From Verrucomicrobiota bacterium (GTDB taxonomy: Bacteria > Verrucomicrobiota > Verrucomicrobiia > Limisphaerales > J093): DNA of 64,000 nucleotides. The DNA is taken from assembly GCA_016716505.1 (NCBI GenBank), contig JADJWF010000004.1, forward strand, positions 434,001-498,000. The letters are read 5' to 3'. This document shows positions 34,928 through 43,183 of this stretch, piece by piece (within the stretch, counting starts at the first letter, position 1; the number at the start of each line of letters is the position of its first letter). The notes below the pieces were generated by a model. The model saw nothing but the letters and a program-made list of their open reading frames with translations. It was not told the origin of the DNA and did not search any database. The position numbers were made by a program, and so were the translations under genes.

Positions 34928-36592
34928 TTACTCGGAGCGGTTTTCCTCGGCCGCGTCGAACGCGTGCTGGAGGGCCACCAAGTCTTCGCCGGGCTTGAGG
35001 GCGTCGAGGAGCTTCTGCTCTTCCTTGAGCTGCTCGTCGGAGTAGGTGGCCGCCTTGATGGAAAGGCCGATGCGGCGTTCGCTGCGATCAATCTTGATCA
35101 CGCGCGCGGACACCTCCTGCCCCACCTGCAGCACGTTCTTGATCTTGTCCACCCGTTCCTCGCTGACCTGCGAGATATGCACGAGACCGTCAATCTCGTG
35201 CTGGAGGCCGATGAAGGCGCCAAAGCTCGCGAGTTTGGTGACCTTGCCGGTGACGAGGTCGCCGACCTTGTAGAACTTGTCAATGTGGTCCCATGGATCC
35301 TCGGTGAGCTGTTTCATGCCCAGCGAAATGCGCTGGTTGAGCTTGTCCACTTCGAGCACAACCGCCTCGACTTCGTCACCCTTCTTGAGGAGTTCGGAGG
35401 GATGGTTGATCTTGCGCGTCCAGGACATGTCGGACACGTGAATCATGCCGTCGAGGCCCTCCTCGAGCTCGAGGAAGGCGCCGTAGCTGGTGAGGTTGCG
35501 GATCTTGCCCTTCACGCGGGTGCCTTTCGGATACTTGATCTCGGCGTTGTCCCACGGGTTGGTCTCAAGCTGCCGGATGCCGAGACTGATCTTCTGCTCT
35601 TCACGATTGATGCCGAGCACCACCGCCTCAATTTCCTGATCCGGCTTGAGCACGTCGCTGGGTTTGGCGATGCGCTTGGTCCACGACAGTTCGGTGACAT
35701 GAACAAGTCCCTCGATGCCCGGCTCGAGCTCGACGAAGGCGCCGTAGGGCACAAGGTTGACCACCTTGCCCTTGACCTTCATGCCCACCGGGTACTTCTG
35801 CTCGATGCTTTCCCACGGGTTCTGGGTCTTCTGTTTGAGCCCCAAGCTGACCCGTTCCCGCTCCTTGTTGATGTCGAGTACGACCACATCAATCTCCTGG
35901 CCCACCTTGAGCACCTCGGAAGGATGGCCGATGCGGCCCCAGGACATGTCTGTGATGTGGAGCAGACCATCAATCCCGTTGAGATCAATGAAGGCGCCGA
36001 AGTCGGTGAGGTTTTTGACCGTGCCCCGCCGGATGTCGCCCGGGGTGAGATCCGACAGCAGCTTCGCGCGACGTTCCGCGCGCTCTTGTTCAATGAGTTC
36101 GCGGCGCGAAAGCACGATGTTCTGCCGCTCCTGATTGATCTTGACCACCTTGAACTGGTAGGTGTTGCCGACAAAGGCCTGGAGGTTTTTCGGCGGAGTG
36201 ATGTCCACTTGCGAGGCAGGCAGGAACGCCTCGACGCCAACGTTCACGATGAGGCCGCCCTTGACGATGCTCTTGACCTTGCCTTCGATGATGCCGCCCT
36301 CGCTGCAAATCTGCAGAATACGCGCCCAGTTCTTGCGGAACTCGGCCTTTTCGCGGGACAGGACGACCATGCCTTCCCGGTCCTCGAGCTTTTCGACGAG
36401 GACGTCCACCTCGTCGCCCGCCTTGAGGTCCGGGAGGTCCTCGAACTCGGCGCGCGGGATGACCCCTTCACTCTTGTACCCGATATCCACGAGCACTTCG
36501 CGGGGCCGGACTTCGATGACGACCCCTTTCACAATGTCCCCGGCGGCAAAGCGTTTCTCGCTCTGCTTCAGGGCTTCTGCCATGGTTAACAT
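34928..36592 (-). CDS. rpsA: 30S ribosomal protein S1
   Basis: A ribosomal protein that binds mRNA and helps load it on the 30S subunit. Six S1 (OB-fold) domains follow each other: GDIVKGVVIEV, GGIIEGKVKSI, GDIRRGTVKNLTDFGAFIDL, GMKVKGKVVNLVPYGAFVEL, GTRVKGKIRNLTSYGAFLEL, and GDLVTGKVTKLASFGAFIGL. The full length is 554 residues. The frame could begin at 36658, but a -10 box directly abuts that ATG, so it would not be in the transcript. MLTMAEALKQ at 36592 (or the inner Met at 36583) is therefore the likelier start. The upstream leader of about 60 nt might carry autoregulation; none is evident by eye. Confidence 0.93.
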   Translation of the reverse strand: MLTMAEALKQSEKRFAAGDIVKGVVIEVRPREVLVDIGYKSEGVIPRAEFEDLPDLKAGDEVDVLVEKLEDREGMVVLSREKAEFRKNWARILQICSEGGIIEGKVKSIVKGGLIVNVGVEAFLPASQVDITPPKNLQAFVGNTYQFKVVKINQERQNIVLSRRELIEQERAERRAKLLSDLTPGDIRRGTVKNLTDFGAFIDLNGIDGLLHITDMSWGRIGHPSEVLKVGQEIDVVVLDINKERERVSLGLKQKTQNPWESIEQKYPVGMKVKGKVVNLVPYGAFVELEPGIEGLVHVTELSWTKRIAKPSDVLKPDQEIEAVVLGINREEQKISLGIRQLETNPWDNAEIKYPKGTRVKGKIRNLTSYGAFLELEEGLDGMIHVSDMSWTRKINHPSELLKKGDEVEAVVLEVDKLNQRISLGMKQLTEDPWDHIDKFYKVGDLVTGKVTKLASFGAFIGLQHEIDGLVHISQVSEERVDKIKNVLQVGQEVSARVIKIDRSERRIGLSIKAATYSDEQLKEEQKLLDALKPGEDLVALQHAFDAAEENRSE

Positions 36593-36658
36593 ACTGTGTT
36601 CTGAACTGACTGCGGGAGACCCGGCCGGGGGAAAGAAGTAATCCGGCGAAGACTCCAT

Positions 36659-36687
36659 TGCCTAACGAACCGGCGTTGCGGTGACAA
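36659..36687 (-). promoter_or_regulatory. rpsA promoter
   Basis: On the minus strand TTGTCA (36682-36687), a 17-nt spacer and TAGGCA (36659-36664). The predicted transcript begins near 36652, which decides the rpsA start in favour of 36592 or 36583. Confidence 0.5.
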
Positions 36688-37225
36688 CGGAGGTTGAGGT
36701 TAGGTTGTTTCGTTGACCGTTCGTTTCTCAGCCTTGGTGAGCATCCGCACTCGCGGCGCTCAGGCGGGCGGAGAGTTGAGCAGCAACGCCCTGAAAGCAA
36801 GGGCGAATGCGGAAACCCTTTGGCAGGAATCGGGTCGACCCCAAACCTTCGCCATGACCTGAAAGGATGCGCCGGCGGTTGACGTTTTTGGGGGCGCGCT
36901 GGGAACCGCGCCGCCGATTGGCTCGGCGACCCACCATGCTGACCGTCACCGAACGCTCGCCCCGCCTCCGCTTCGAGGTCGTCCCCGCCCGCAAACAGTC
37001 CACCCTCGGCGCCCTGCCCGGCCTCGATCCCCGCACCCGCACTTCCCCCGGCGACAGCCCGGAACTCATCGTGGCGCAGTTGCTCTATCCGTTCTGCTCG
37101 GGCCACTCATCGCGCCGTTCGTGCAATGGGTCCTCACCCGCGCGCGCCGCCTCCCCGATCCGATGGAGACCATCCACCGGTCCGAACACGCCCTGGCCAG
37201 GTCGCTCCCGACGCTGGCTAAGGAT
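36688..37225. other. Gene-poor stretch between rpsA and the hsdM relic
   Basis: About 540 nt with no gene that can be supported. On the plus strand a frame from about 36936 has coding-like composition for its first 50 codons (LTVTERSPRLRFEVVPARKQ) but no recognisable family, then runs into the antisense of the hsdM relic. Together with that relic it suggests a scar of lost accessory DNA. Confidence 0.4.
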
Positions 37226-37480
37226 TCAGGCTTCTCCCTTGAGGAGCATGTCGGCCTTGCAGATGGCGTAGGTCTCGGGGTTGATCTCTTGGCCGTAGAG
37301 GTGGGGGGGGATCTGGTGGCCGCAGGCGGTGGCCAGTTCGCGCAGGGTTCCCTTGGCGACGGTCAACACGCCGCCCGTGCCGCAGGCGCAGTCGTAGAGG
37401 AGGTAGGAGCCGGACTGGATGCGGTCGGCGATGGGCAGGAAGATGAGGCTGGCGATGAGGCGGACGGCGTCGCGGGGCGC
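37226..37480 (-). pseudogene. Relic of a type I restriction-modification methyltransferase (hsdM)
   Basis: A minus-strand frame ending in TGA at 37226-37228 encodes only about 84 codons, but these are unmistakably the core of an HsdM N6-adenine methyltransferase. It begins PRDAVRLIASLIF, continues through the SAM-binding motif YDCACGTGGVLTVAK, and ends YGQEINPETYAICKADMLLK. Intact HsdM is around 500 residues. The N-terminal part, the NPPF catalytic motif and the C-terminal part are missing, and no hsdR or hsdS is nearby. The fragment lies between purB and rpsA. Confidence 0.8.
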
Positions 37481-37570
37481 CTGTGCCAGCGTCTCCAGCC
37501 AGCCGCTGAGGCGGATCCGTTTCGGCGCGGAACGGGACAGCGCGTGACGATCGGCCGGAGGCGTCTGAGT

Positions 37571-38905
37571 TCACAGCCCCAGTTTCTTGAACCGGTTGTT
37601 CACTTCTTTGAAGTGGAAGTTGAGGGAGCAGAGTTTCTCCAGTTCGCCCTTCTTGAAATGCTTCGCGACCTCGGGGGTGGCTTTGAGCATTTCGAGGAAG
37701 TCGGCGTCGTCGCGTCCGGCGTGTTTGACCTCCCACGTTTTCATCGCGGCGTCCTGCACGAGCTTATAGGCGGCTTCGCGGGTGAGGCCCTTCTTGATGA
37801 GGGCGAGCAGCACGGTCTGGCTGTTCCACATGCCGAGGCTCAGGCCGAGGTTCTTCTTCATGTTCTCGGGATAGACGGCCAGGCCGTCCATCAGGCGCGT
37901 GAGCAGGCCGAACATGTAGTCCAGCAGGGTGCAGGAGTCGGGGAAGATGATGCGCTCGACGCTCGAATGGCTGATGTCGCGCTCGTGCCAGAGGGCGACG
38001 TTCTCCAGCGCGGCGAGGGCGTTGCCACGCAGCACGCGGGCGAGGCCGGTGAGGCGTTCCCAGGTGATGGGGTTGCGCTTGTGCGGCATGGCGCTGCTGC
38101 CTTTCTGGCCGGGAGTGAAGGGTTCCTCGGCTTCGAGCACTTCCGTGCGTTGCAGGTGACGGAACTCGACGGCCCACCGCTCGATGCTCGCGCCGACGAG
38201 CGCCATCGCGAGCTGGAACTCGGCGTGGATGTCGCGTTGAACAACCTGCGTGGCGATCGGGGCCGGCTGGAGGCCGAGCTTCTTGCAGACGTATGCCTCG
38301 ACACGCGGTGAGAGGTGCGTGCTGGTGCCGACAGCACCGGAAATTTTGCCGACGGCCACGACTTCGCGGGCGGTTTCGAGACGGCGCAGGGCGCGGCGGA
38401 ATTCGTCATACATCAGCGCGAGCTTGAGGCCGAAGGTGGTCGGCTCGGCCTGGATGCCGTGGCTGCGTCCGATGCAGGGGGTGAACTTGTGCTCGCGGGC
38501 GCGGCGAGCGATGACGGGCAGCAGCTTCTTTACGTCGGCGATGAGCAGGTCAGCGCTCTGCTTCATCTGGACGGCGTAGGCGGTATCGCCCACGTCGCTG
38601 CTGGTCAGGCCGAAGTGGAACCAGCGGCTGGCGTTGTCGTTGATGGCCTCGGCAACGGCGGTGGTGAAGGCGATGACGTCGTGATTGAGGGTCTTTTCGA
38701 GTTCGCGCTGGCGGGCGACGAGGCCGGGGAGGTCGGCCAGCCATTTTTCGCAGCCGGCCTTGATCTTGGCGAAGTCCTTCGCGGGCACGACGCCTTCCTT
38801 CACCAGGGCTTCGCTGGCGAGGAGTTCGATCTGCAGCCAGATCTTGAGCTTGTTTTCGTCGGTCCAGATGGCCCGCATTTCCGGGCGGGAATAGCGCGTA
38901 ATCAT
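37571..38905 (-). CDS. purB: Adenylosuccinate lyase
   Basis: Catalyses two fumarate-releasing steps of purine synthesis (SAICAR to AICAR, and adenylosuccinate to AMP). The 444-residue protein has the superfamily signature GSSAMPHKRNP, the N-terminal YSRPEMRAIWTDENKL, the LTSSDVGDTA loop with the substrate-binding residues, and GRSHGIQAEPTTFG, which carries the catalytic His region. The start at 38905 (MITRYSRPEM) is the conserved one; the longer frame adds an unconserved leader. A TATGCT at 38912-38917 lies 6 nt upstream of this ATG. It stands alone on the minus strand, divergent from the 39187 gene. Confidence 0.95.
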   Translation of the reverse strand: MITRYSRPEMRAIWTDENKLKIWLQIELLASEALVKEGVVPAKDFAKIKAGCEKWLADLPGLVARQRELEKTLNHDVIAFTTAVAEAINDNASRWFHFGLTSSDVGDTAYAVQMKQSADLLIADVKKLLPVIARRAREHKFTPCIGRSHGIQAEPTTFGLKLALMYDEFRRALRRLETAREVVAVGKISGAVGTSTHLSPRVEAYVCKKLGLQPAPIATQVVQRDIHAEFQLAMALVGASIERWAVEFRHLQRTEVLEAEEPFTPGQKGSSAMPHKRNPITWERLTGLARVLRGNALAALENVALWHERDISHSSVERIIFPDSCTLLDYMFGLLTRLMDGLAVYPENMKKNLGLSLGMWNSQTVLLALIKKGLTREAAYKLVQDAAMKTWEVKHAGRDDADFLEMLKATPEVAKHFKKGELEKLCSLNFHFKEVNNRFKKLGL

Positions 38906-38911
38906 GGCCGG

Positions 38912-38917
38912 AGCATA
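38912..38917 (-). promoter_or_regulatory. -10-like element of purB
   Basis: TATGCT on the minus strand ends 6 nt before the purB ATG. No strong -35 box is apparent. The rest of the 38906-39186 gap shows nothing clear. Confidence 0.4.
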
Positions 38918-39186
38918 ACGGCAGGAGGTCGGGTGGGTCGAGTTGGCAGGCAAGTGCTCGCCGGCAGGCCGCGGCCGCGCGAAGCGGGATCAACGATGAC
39001 GAACTGATGACCGGTGGGAAGCTTGCGCCTTCCGTGTCGGTGTTCGGCGGGTGATGTGTCCGCGCCCAGCCTTGCGGGGCAGGTCCGCGTTCGCCAGCAT
39101 CACGGCGCGTTCGCACTAGTACAACGCCCGTCCGCGACTGGAGGCGGGAAGTCCGGTGGAACGCGAACTGAATCGGACGACGAACC

Positions 39187-40299
39187 ATGGTTGCGCCCCT
39201 TGATCTGACCCGCTTGCGAGTCCTCCCGCTGGCTCAACGGAAGAGTCTGTCGGCGCTTGAGGAAGTGCTCGTGGAACCAGCGGACGATCCCGCGCCCCTC
39301 TCCGACGCCGCTCGCGCGCAGGTGAACGATTGCGCGGCCCGGATCCGCGAGGCGAAGTCGCGCGGGGCGGCGGTGATGCTGATCTACGGCGCGCACCTGG
39401 TGAAAAACGGCGGGCAGTTGCTGCTGGTCCGCCTGCTCGACCACGGCTGGGTCACCCACCTGGCGACGAATGGCGCCGGCACGATTCACGATTGGGAGTT
39501 CTCCTGGCTGGGGCGTTCGACCGAGAGTGTGCGCGAGAACGTGGCGACCGGAACGTTTGGCACCTGGGAGGAGACCGGACGGAACATCCACCTCGCTCTG
39601 CTGCTGGGTGGTTTGCGGGGAGAAGGCTACGGCCGATCGCTGGGACGCTACATCTATCTGGACGGCGGCGACATTCCGAAGCCGGAAGAGCTGGAAGAAG
39701 CGATTCGCATCCATCCCGCCGATCCACTGACCGCCGCGCGGGCGGACGCGCTGGCGGCCATCCGCCGGCATCGTCTCACGCCGGGGCCGCTGCTGGTGAA
39801 TCACCAGTGGCGCAACGCCTCGCCCTTGGCGAACGCCTTTCGGCACGAGGTGCCCTTCACGGTTCATCCTGGGATTGGCTATGACATCATCACGAATCAT
39901 CCGCTCTTTAACGGCGCCGTCATCGGGCGGGCGGCCGGACTCGATTTCCAGCAGTTCTGCGGTTCGGTGGAGGCGTTGGATGGCGGTGTGGTGCTCTCGA
40001 TCGGGTCGGCCATCATGGGCCCGCAGGTCTTCGAAAAGGCGCTGAGTTGCGTGAACAACCTGCGGCTGCAGGCCGGCCGGCCGGTGGTCAGCGGGCACCA
40101 TATTTACGTGGTGGACCTGCAGGATGGCGCGGGCTGGGACTGGACCAAGGGCGAGCCGCCCCGCGATAATCCCGCGTACTACCTGCGCTTCTGCAAGAGC
40201 TACTCGCGCATGGGGGGCGCCATGCATTACGTGCAGGCCGACAACGTGGCGTTCCTTCACCATCTGTACCACGCATTGTCCAGGAAGCGGGAGAATTAG
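39187..40299 (+). CDS. Conserved protein of unknown function (GAH-xxK/NGAG-IHD family)
   Basis: A 370-residue soluble protein with well-preserved motifs: VMLIYGAHLVKNGGQLLLV, THLATNGAGTIHDWEFSWLG, TGTFGTWEETGRN, a substrate-pocket-like FTVHPGIGYDIITNHP, and VVLSIGSAIMGPQVFEKAL. These suggest a Rossmann-type nucleotide- or NAD-binding enzyme. I recall related proteins annotated as hypothetical or loosely deoxyhypusine-synthase-like. The TTAGG-type motif and active-site lysine region of true deoxyhypusine synthase are not apparent, so that activity should not be assumed. It is followed by a class III aminotransferase 52 nt downstream on the same strand, so a shared pathway is possible. Confidence 0.6.
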   Translation: MVAPLDLTRLRVLPLAQRKSLSALEEVLVEPADDPAPLSDAARAQVNDCAARIREAKSRGAAVMLIYGAHLVKNGGQLLLVRLLDHGWVTHLATNGAGTIHDWEFSWLGRSTESVRENVATGTFGTWEETGRNIHLALLLGGLRGEGYGRSLGRYIYLDGGDIPKPEELEEAIRIHPADPLTAARADALAAIRRHRLTPGPLLVNHQWRNASPLANAFRHEVPFTVHPGIGYDIITNHPLFNGAVIGRAAGLDFQQFCGSVEALDGGVVLSIGSAIMGPQVFEKALSCVNNLRLQAGRPVVSGHHIYVVDLQDGAGWDWTKGEPPRDNPAYYLRFCKSYSRMGGAMHYVQADNVAFLHHLYHALSRKREN

Positions 40300-40351
40300 G
40301 CGCCGCGCGCCGGCGCCGCCGCCAACCAACGCCGTTTCCAACCTCAGCACC

Positions 40352-41686
40352 ATGAACCGGGCCGCTCGCTCATCGGGAATGCGGTCGCCGCGCGTACTGC
40401 GACTCCTCGGGGAGTTCGAGTCGCCGAACGTCACGCACATCGAGCCGGACGGCTCCTGGCCCATCGTCTGGGAAAGGGCACGGGACTGCGAGGTCTGGGA
40501 CGCGGAAGGCCGACGCTACCTGGACCTGACGGCTGCCTTTGGGGTTGCGGCCGCCGGCCACGCCAATCCGGCCGTGGTCCGCGCTGCCCAAGGCCAGCTC
40601 GCCCGCCTGCCGCACGCGATGGGTGACGTTCACCCGCACCCGCTGAAGGCGGAGCTGGCGCGGGAGTTGAGCCGGGTCACGTTCGAGCGATGGACCGCCA
40701 GGCATGCGCCCAGGCTGACCGGGAAGGTGATTTTCACCAACTCGGGTTTCGAGGCGGTCGAAGCCGCTTTGAAGACGGCCTTGCTGGCCACCCGCCGGCC
40801 CGGGGTTGTCGCGTTCACGGGCGCCTATCACGGCCTCGGGTACGGGGCGCTGACCGCCACGCATCGCGAACATTTTCGCGAGCCGTTTCGGCGGCAGCTC
40901 GCGAGATTCACGTCGTTCGTGGAGTTCCCGACGCGGGACGACGATCTGCCGGGCATGGCGTCGGCGATCAGCGAGACCCTTCGCACCGGGAAGTTCGGGG
41001 CGGTGCTGGTTGAACCGATGCAGGCGCGCGGCGGCATCCGGATTCCGCCCGCCGGGTTTCTGGCGGCCTTGCGCGAATTGTGCGACCGGCACCGGGCGCT
41101 GCTGGTCGTGGACGAGATCTACACCGGCTTCGGCCGGACCGGTCGCTGGTTCGCGTGTGAGCACGCTGGAGTCGTGCCGGATCTGATCTGCCTGGGCAAG
41201 GCGCTCACCGGCGGGTTCCCTCTGAGCGCCTGCGTGGGACGCGCTGAGTTGATGGATCGCGCGTGGCCCAAGTCCTCGGGCGAGGCCATTCACACGAGCA
41301 CCTTCCTCGGCAATCCGGTGGGCTGCGCGATGGCGCTGGCGCAGATGGCGGAGATTCGCCGCCGGCGGCTGGTGCAGCGCAGCCAGCGGGAAGGGCACTG
41401 GCTGTTGCGACAACTGCAGGCGATGCGGGTTCCCGGGCTTGAGCTGCGGGCTCGCGGTGCCGGGCTGATGGCGGGGCTCGAGGTGCGACGCCCGGATGGC
41501 GAGCCGGCCACCGGGGTAGTCCTGCGGGTCGTCAAACGAATGCTGGCGGAGGGATTCATCCTGCTGCCGGAGGGAGCTGAGGCAGAGGTCATTGGCTTCA
41601 CGCCGCCCCTGACCATCACACGCCCCCAACTCGCCGGGGTGGTGAAGGCGCTGGAGAAGGTCCTTCGCGAACCGGAGGGGACATGA
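40352..41686 (+). CDS. Class III PLP-dependent aminotransferase
   Basis: A 444-residue aminotransferase of the ornithine/acetylornithine/4-aminobutyrate group. It shows YLDLTAAFGVAAAGHANPAVV near the N-terminus, the PLP-phosphate region FTNSGFEAVEAALKTAL, LLVVDEIYTGFGRTG with the cofactor-binding Asp, and the Schiff-base Lys in LICLGKALTGGFPLSA. The substrate cannot be read from sequence. The ATG at 40352 is chosen because the longer frame overlaps the upstream gene. Its stop overlaps the rsmA start by 4 nt (ATGA), indicating translational coupling. Confidence 0.87.
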   Translation: MNRAARSSGMRSPRVLRLLGEFESPNVTHIEPDGSWPIVWERARDCEVWDAEGRRYLDLTAAFGVAAAGHANPAVVRAAQGQLARLPHAMGDVHPHPLKAELARELSRVTFERWTARHAPRLTGKVIFTNSGFEAVEAALKTALLATRRPGVVAFTGAYHGLGYGALTATHREHFREPFRRQLARFTSFVEFPTRDDDLPGMASAISETLRTGKFGAVLVEPMQARGGIRIPPAGFLAALRELCDRHRALLVVDEIYTGFGRTGRWFACEHAGVVPDLICLGKALTGGFPLSACVGRAELMDRAWPKSSGEAIHTSTFLGNPVGCAMALAQMAEIRRRRLVQRSQREGHWLLRQLQAMRVPGLELRARGAGLMAGLEVRRPDGEPATGVVLRVVKRMLAEGFILLPEGAEAEVIGFTPPLTITRPQLAGVVKALEKVLREPEGT

Positions 41687-42561
41687 CACTGACCGAGATG
41701 CGGCAGGTTCTGACCGAGCGGGGCATTCAACTCACCCGCTCGCTGGGCCAGAGCTTTCTCCACGACCGCAATCAGTTGCAGCGCATTGTCAGTGTGGCGG
41801 CCGTCGCGCCCGGTGACCGGGTGCTTGAGATCGGGCCTGGCTTGGGCCCACTGACGGAGGAGTTGCTCAAGCGGGGGGCCCGGGTGCTCGCGGTGGAAAA
41901 GGATTCGCGACTGGTCGAAGTGTTGCGCGACCGCTTCCCTTCACGGCCCGCGCCGACAAGCGCCGGCGAAGAAGAGGCCGGCTTCGAACTGATTCTGGCG
42001 GACGCGCTGCGGTGGCTTGAGAAGGTCCAGCGCGACTGGCGGGGTTGGAAGGTGGTCTCGAACCTGCCCTACTCGGTGGCTTCTCCGATCCTCGTAGATC
42101 TTGCCTTGTCGCTCCACCCGCCGGATCGGATGGTCGTCACGCTCCAGCGGGAAGTCGGCGAGCGCCTGGTCGCGGGCCCCGGGGGGCGGGACTACGGAAT
42201 CCTCTCGCTGCTGGTGAGCCAGCGCTACGCGGCACGCTTGTGCTTCGGCATCCCGCGCGATTGCTTCTTTCCGGCTCCGGACGTGGATTCGGTCTGCGTT
42301 TGCCTGGAGCGGCGGGCGGATGAGTGGTTGAACGAGGCAGAGCGCACGGTATTCGGACGGGTGGTGAAACGGGCTTTTTCGGAACGGCGCAAGAAGGCGC
42401 TGAAGCTCCTCAAGCATGACTGGCCGGCGCCGCCGCTCGACGCCGCCTGGCGCGACCTCGGTCTGGATGAACAGGTCCGCGCCGAGCGCATCGGTCTTGA
42501 CCACTTCGTCGAACTGGCCGTCCGGTTGGCCAGGGCGGAGACCGATCCTCCACGGGGATGA
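41683..42561 (+). CDS. rsmA: 16S rRNA (adenine1518-N6/adenine1519-N6)-dimethyltransferase
   Basis: KsgA/RsmA dimethylates two adenines near the 3' end of 16S rRNA late in small-subunit assembly. The 292-residue protein shows the conserved SLGQSFLHDRNQLQRIV start, SAM motif VLEIGPGLGPLTEELLKRG, VLAVEKDSRLVEVL, the catalytic NLPYSVASPILV (NLPY motif), and the C-terminal VKRAFSERRKKALKLL. It starts within the end of the aminotransferase gene (ATGA overlap). Confidence 0.94.
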   Translation: MTLTEMRQVLTERGIQLTRSLGQSFLHDRNQLQRIVSVAAVAPGDRVLEIGPGLGPLTEELLKRGARVLAVEKDSRLVEVLRDRFPSRPAPTSAGEEEAGFELILADALRWLEKVQRDWRGWKVVSNLPYSVASPILVDLALSLHPPDRMVVTLQREVGERLVAGPGGRDYGILSLLVSQRYAARLCFGIPRDCFFPAPDVDSVCVCLERRADEWLNEAERTVFGRVVKRAFSERRKKALKLLKHDWPAPPLDAAWRDLGLDEQVRAERIGLDHFVELAVRLARAETDPPRG

Positions 42562-42591
42562 GGCCAACGCCGGATGGCTGGCGGAGGGTGT

Positions 42592-42619
42592 TTCCAAGGT
42601 CGCGTTTCACGCCTATCGT
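42592..42619 (+). promoter_or_regulatory. Possible promoter of the Nudix gene
   Basis: TTCCAA (42592-42597), a 16-nt spacer and TATCGT (42614-42619); the -10 box ends 5 nt before the ATG at 42625. Confidence 0.35.
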
Positions 42620-42624
42620 TGGCC

Positions 42625-43140
42625 ATGCCGGAAGAGCTTTTCGATGTCGTCAACGAGCACGACGAGGTGGTGGGGCGGCAGCCGCGCAGTGAGGTGCATC
42701 GGCTCGGGCTGAAACACCGTGCCGTGCATGTGCTGGTGTTTAACGCCTGCGGTGAGCTGTTCCTCCAGAAACGCTCGCTGACGAAGGACTGTTTCCCGGG
42801 CACCTGGGATTCCTCCGCGTCCGGACACCTCGCGCCCGGGGAGTCCTACGACGAGTGCGCGGTGCGGGAGGTTGCGGAGGAACTGGGCTGGGAGCTGACC
42901 GCGCCGCCGCGACGACTGTTCAAGATCGCGGCCTGCCCGGAAACCGGCCAGGAATTCGTGTGGGTCTATCGCGCCGAGGCGGAGGGCCCGTTTCGCCTGC
43001 ACCCGGAGGAGATTTCCGAAGGCGGTTGGTTTGCCCCCGCCGAGGTCTCCCGGTGGTTGCAAGAACGGCCGCAGGATTTCGCCGGGGCCGTGCCGCTGAT
43101 CTGGCGTCGCTGGCTCGCCGGGGAAGGAGGCCACGGCTGA
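42625..43140 (+). CDS. Nudix hydrolase
   Basis: A 171-residue protein with an exact Nudix box, GHLAPGESYDECAVREVAEELGW (G-x5-E-x7-REUxEExGU), preceded by FLQKRSLTKDCFPGTWDSSA. The N-terminal DEVVGRQPRSEVHRLGLKHRAVHVLVFN resembles the isopentenyl-diphosphate isomerase-like YfcD branch of Nudix proteins, whose substrate is unsettled. The metal-binding Glu pair is intact, so it is probably an active diphosphate hydrolase. The ATG at 42625 is preferred to 42574 because homology and a -10 box fit it. Confidence 0.88.
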   Translation: MPEELFDVVNEHDEVVGRQPRSEVHRLGLKHRAVHVLVFNACGELFLQKRSLTKDCFPGTWDSSASGHLAPGESYDECAVREVAEELGWELTAPPRRLFKIAACPETGQEFVWVYRAEAEGPFRLHPEEISEGGWFAPAEVSRWLQERPQDFAGAVPLIWRRWLAGEGGHG

Positions 43141-43183
43141 GCGGTGAATCCCCGGGAGGGGAGACGCCCCGGCAAGGACCACA

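Noticed and set aside
34883..36589. 568-residue plus-strand frame
   Set aside because: Antisense to rpsA. It looks repetitive only because rpsA has six related S1 domains.
36936..37271. Plus-strand frame beginning LTVTERSPRLRFEVVPARKQ
   Set aside because: FEVVP briefly suggested a methylenetetrahydrofolate reductase start, but nothing else of that family follows and the frame runs over the hsdM relic.
39187..40299. Assignment as deoxyhypusine synthase
   Set aside because: The TTAGG-type NAD motif and the active-site lysine region of deoxyhypusine synthase are not found; only general Rossmann-like similarity remains.
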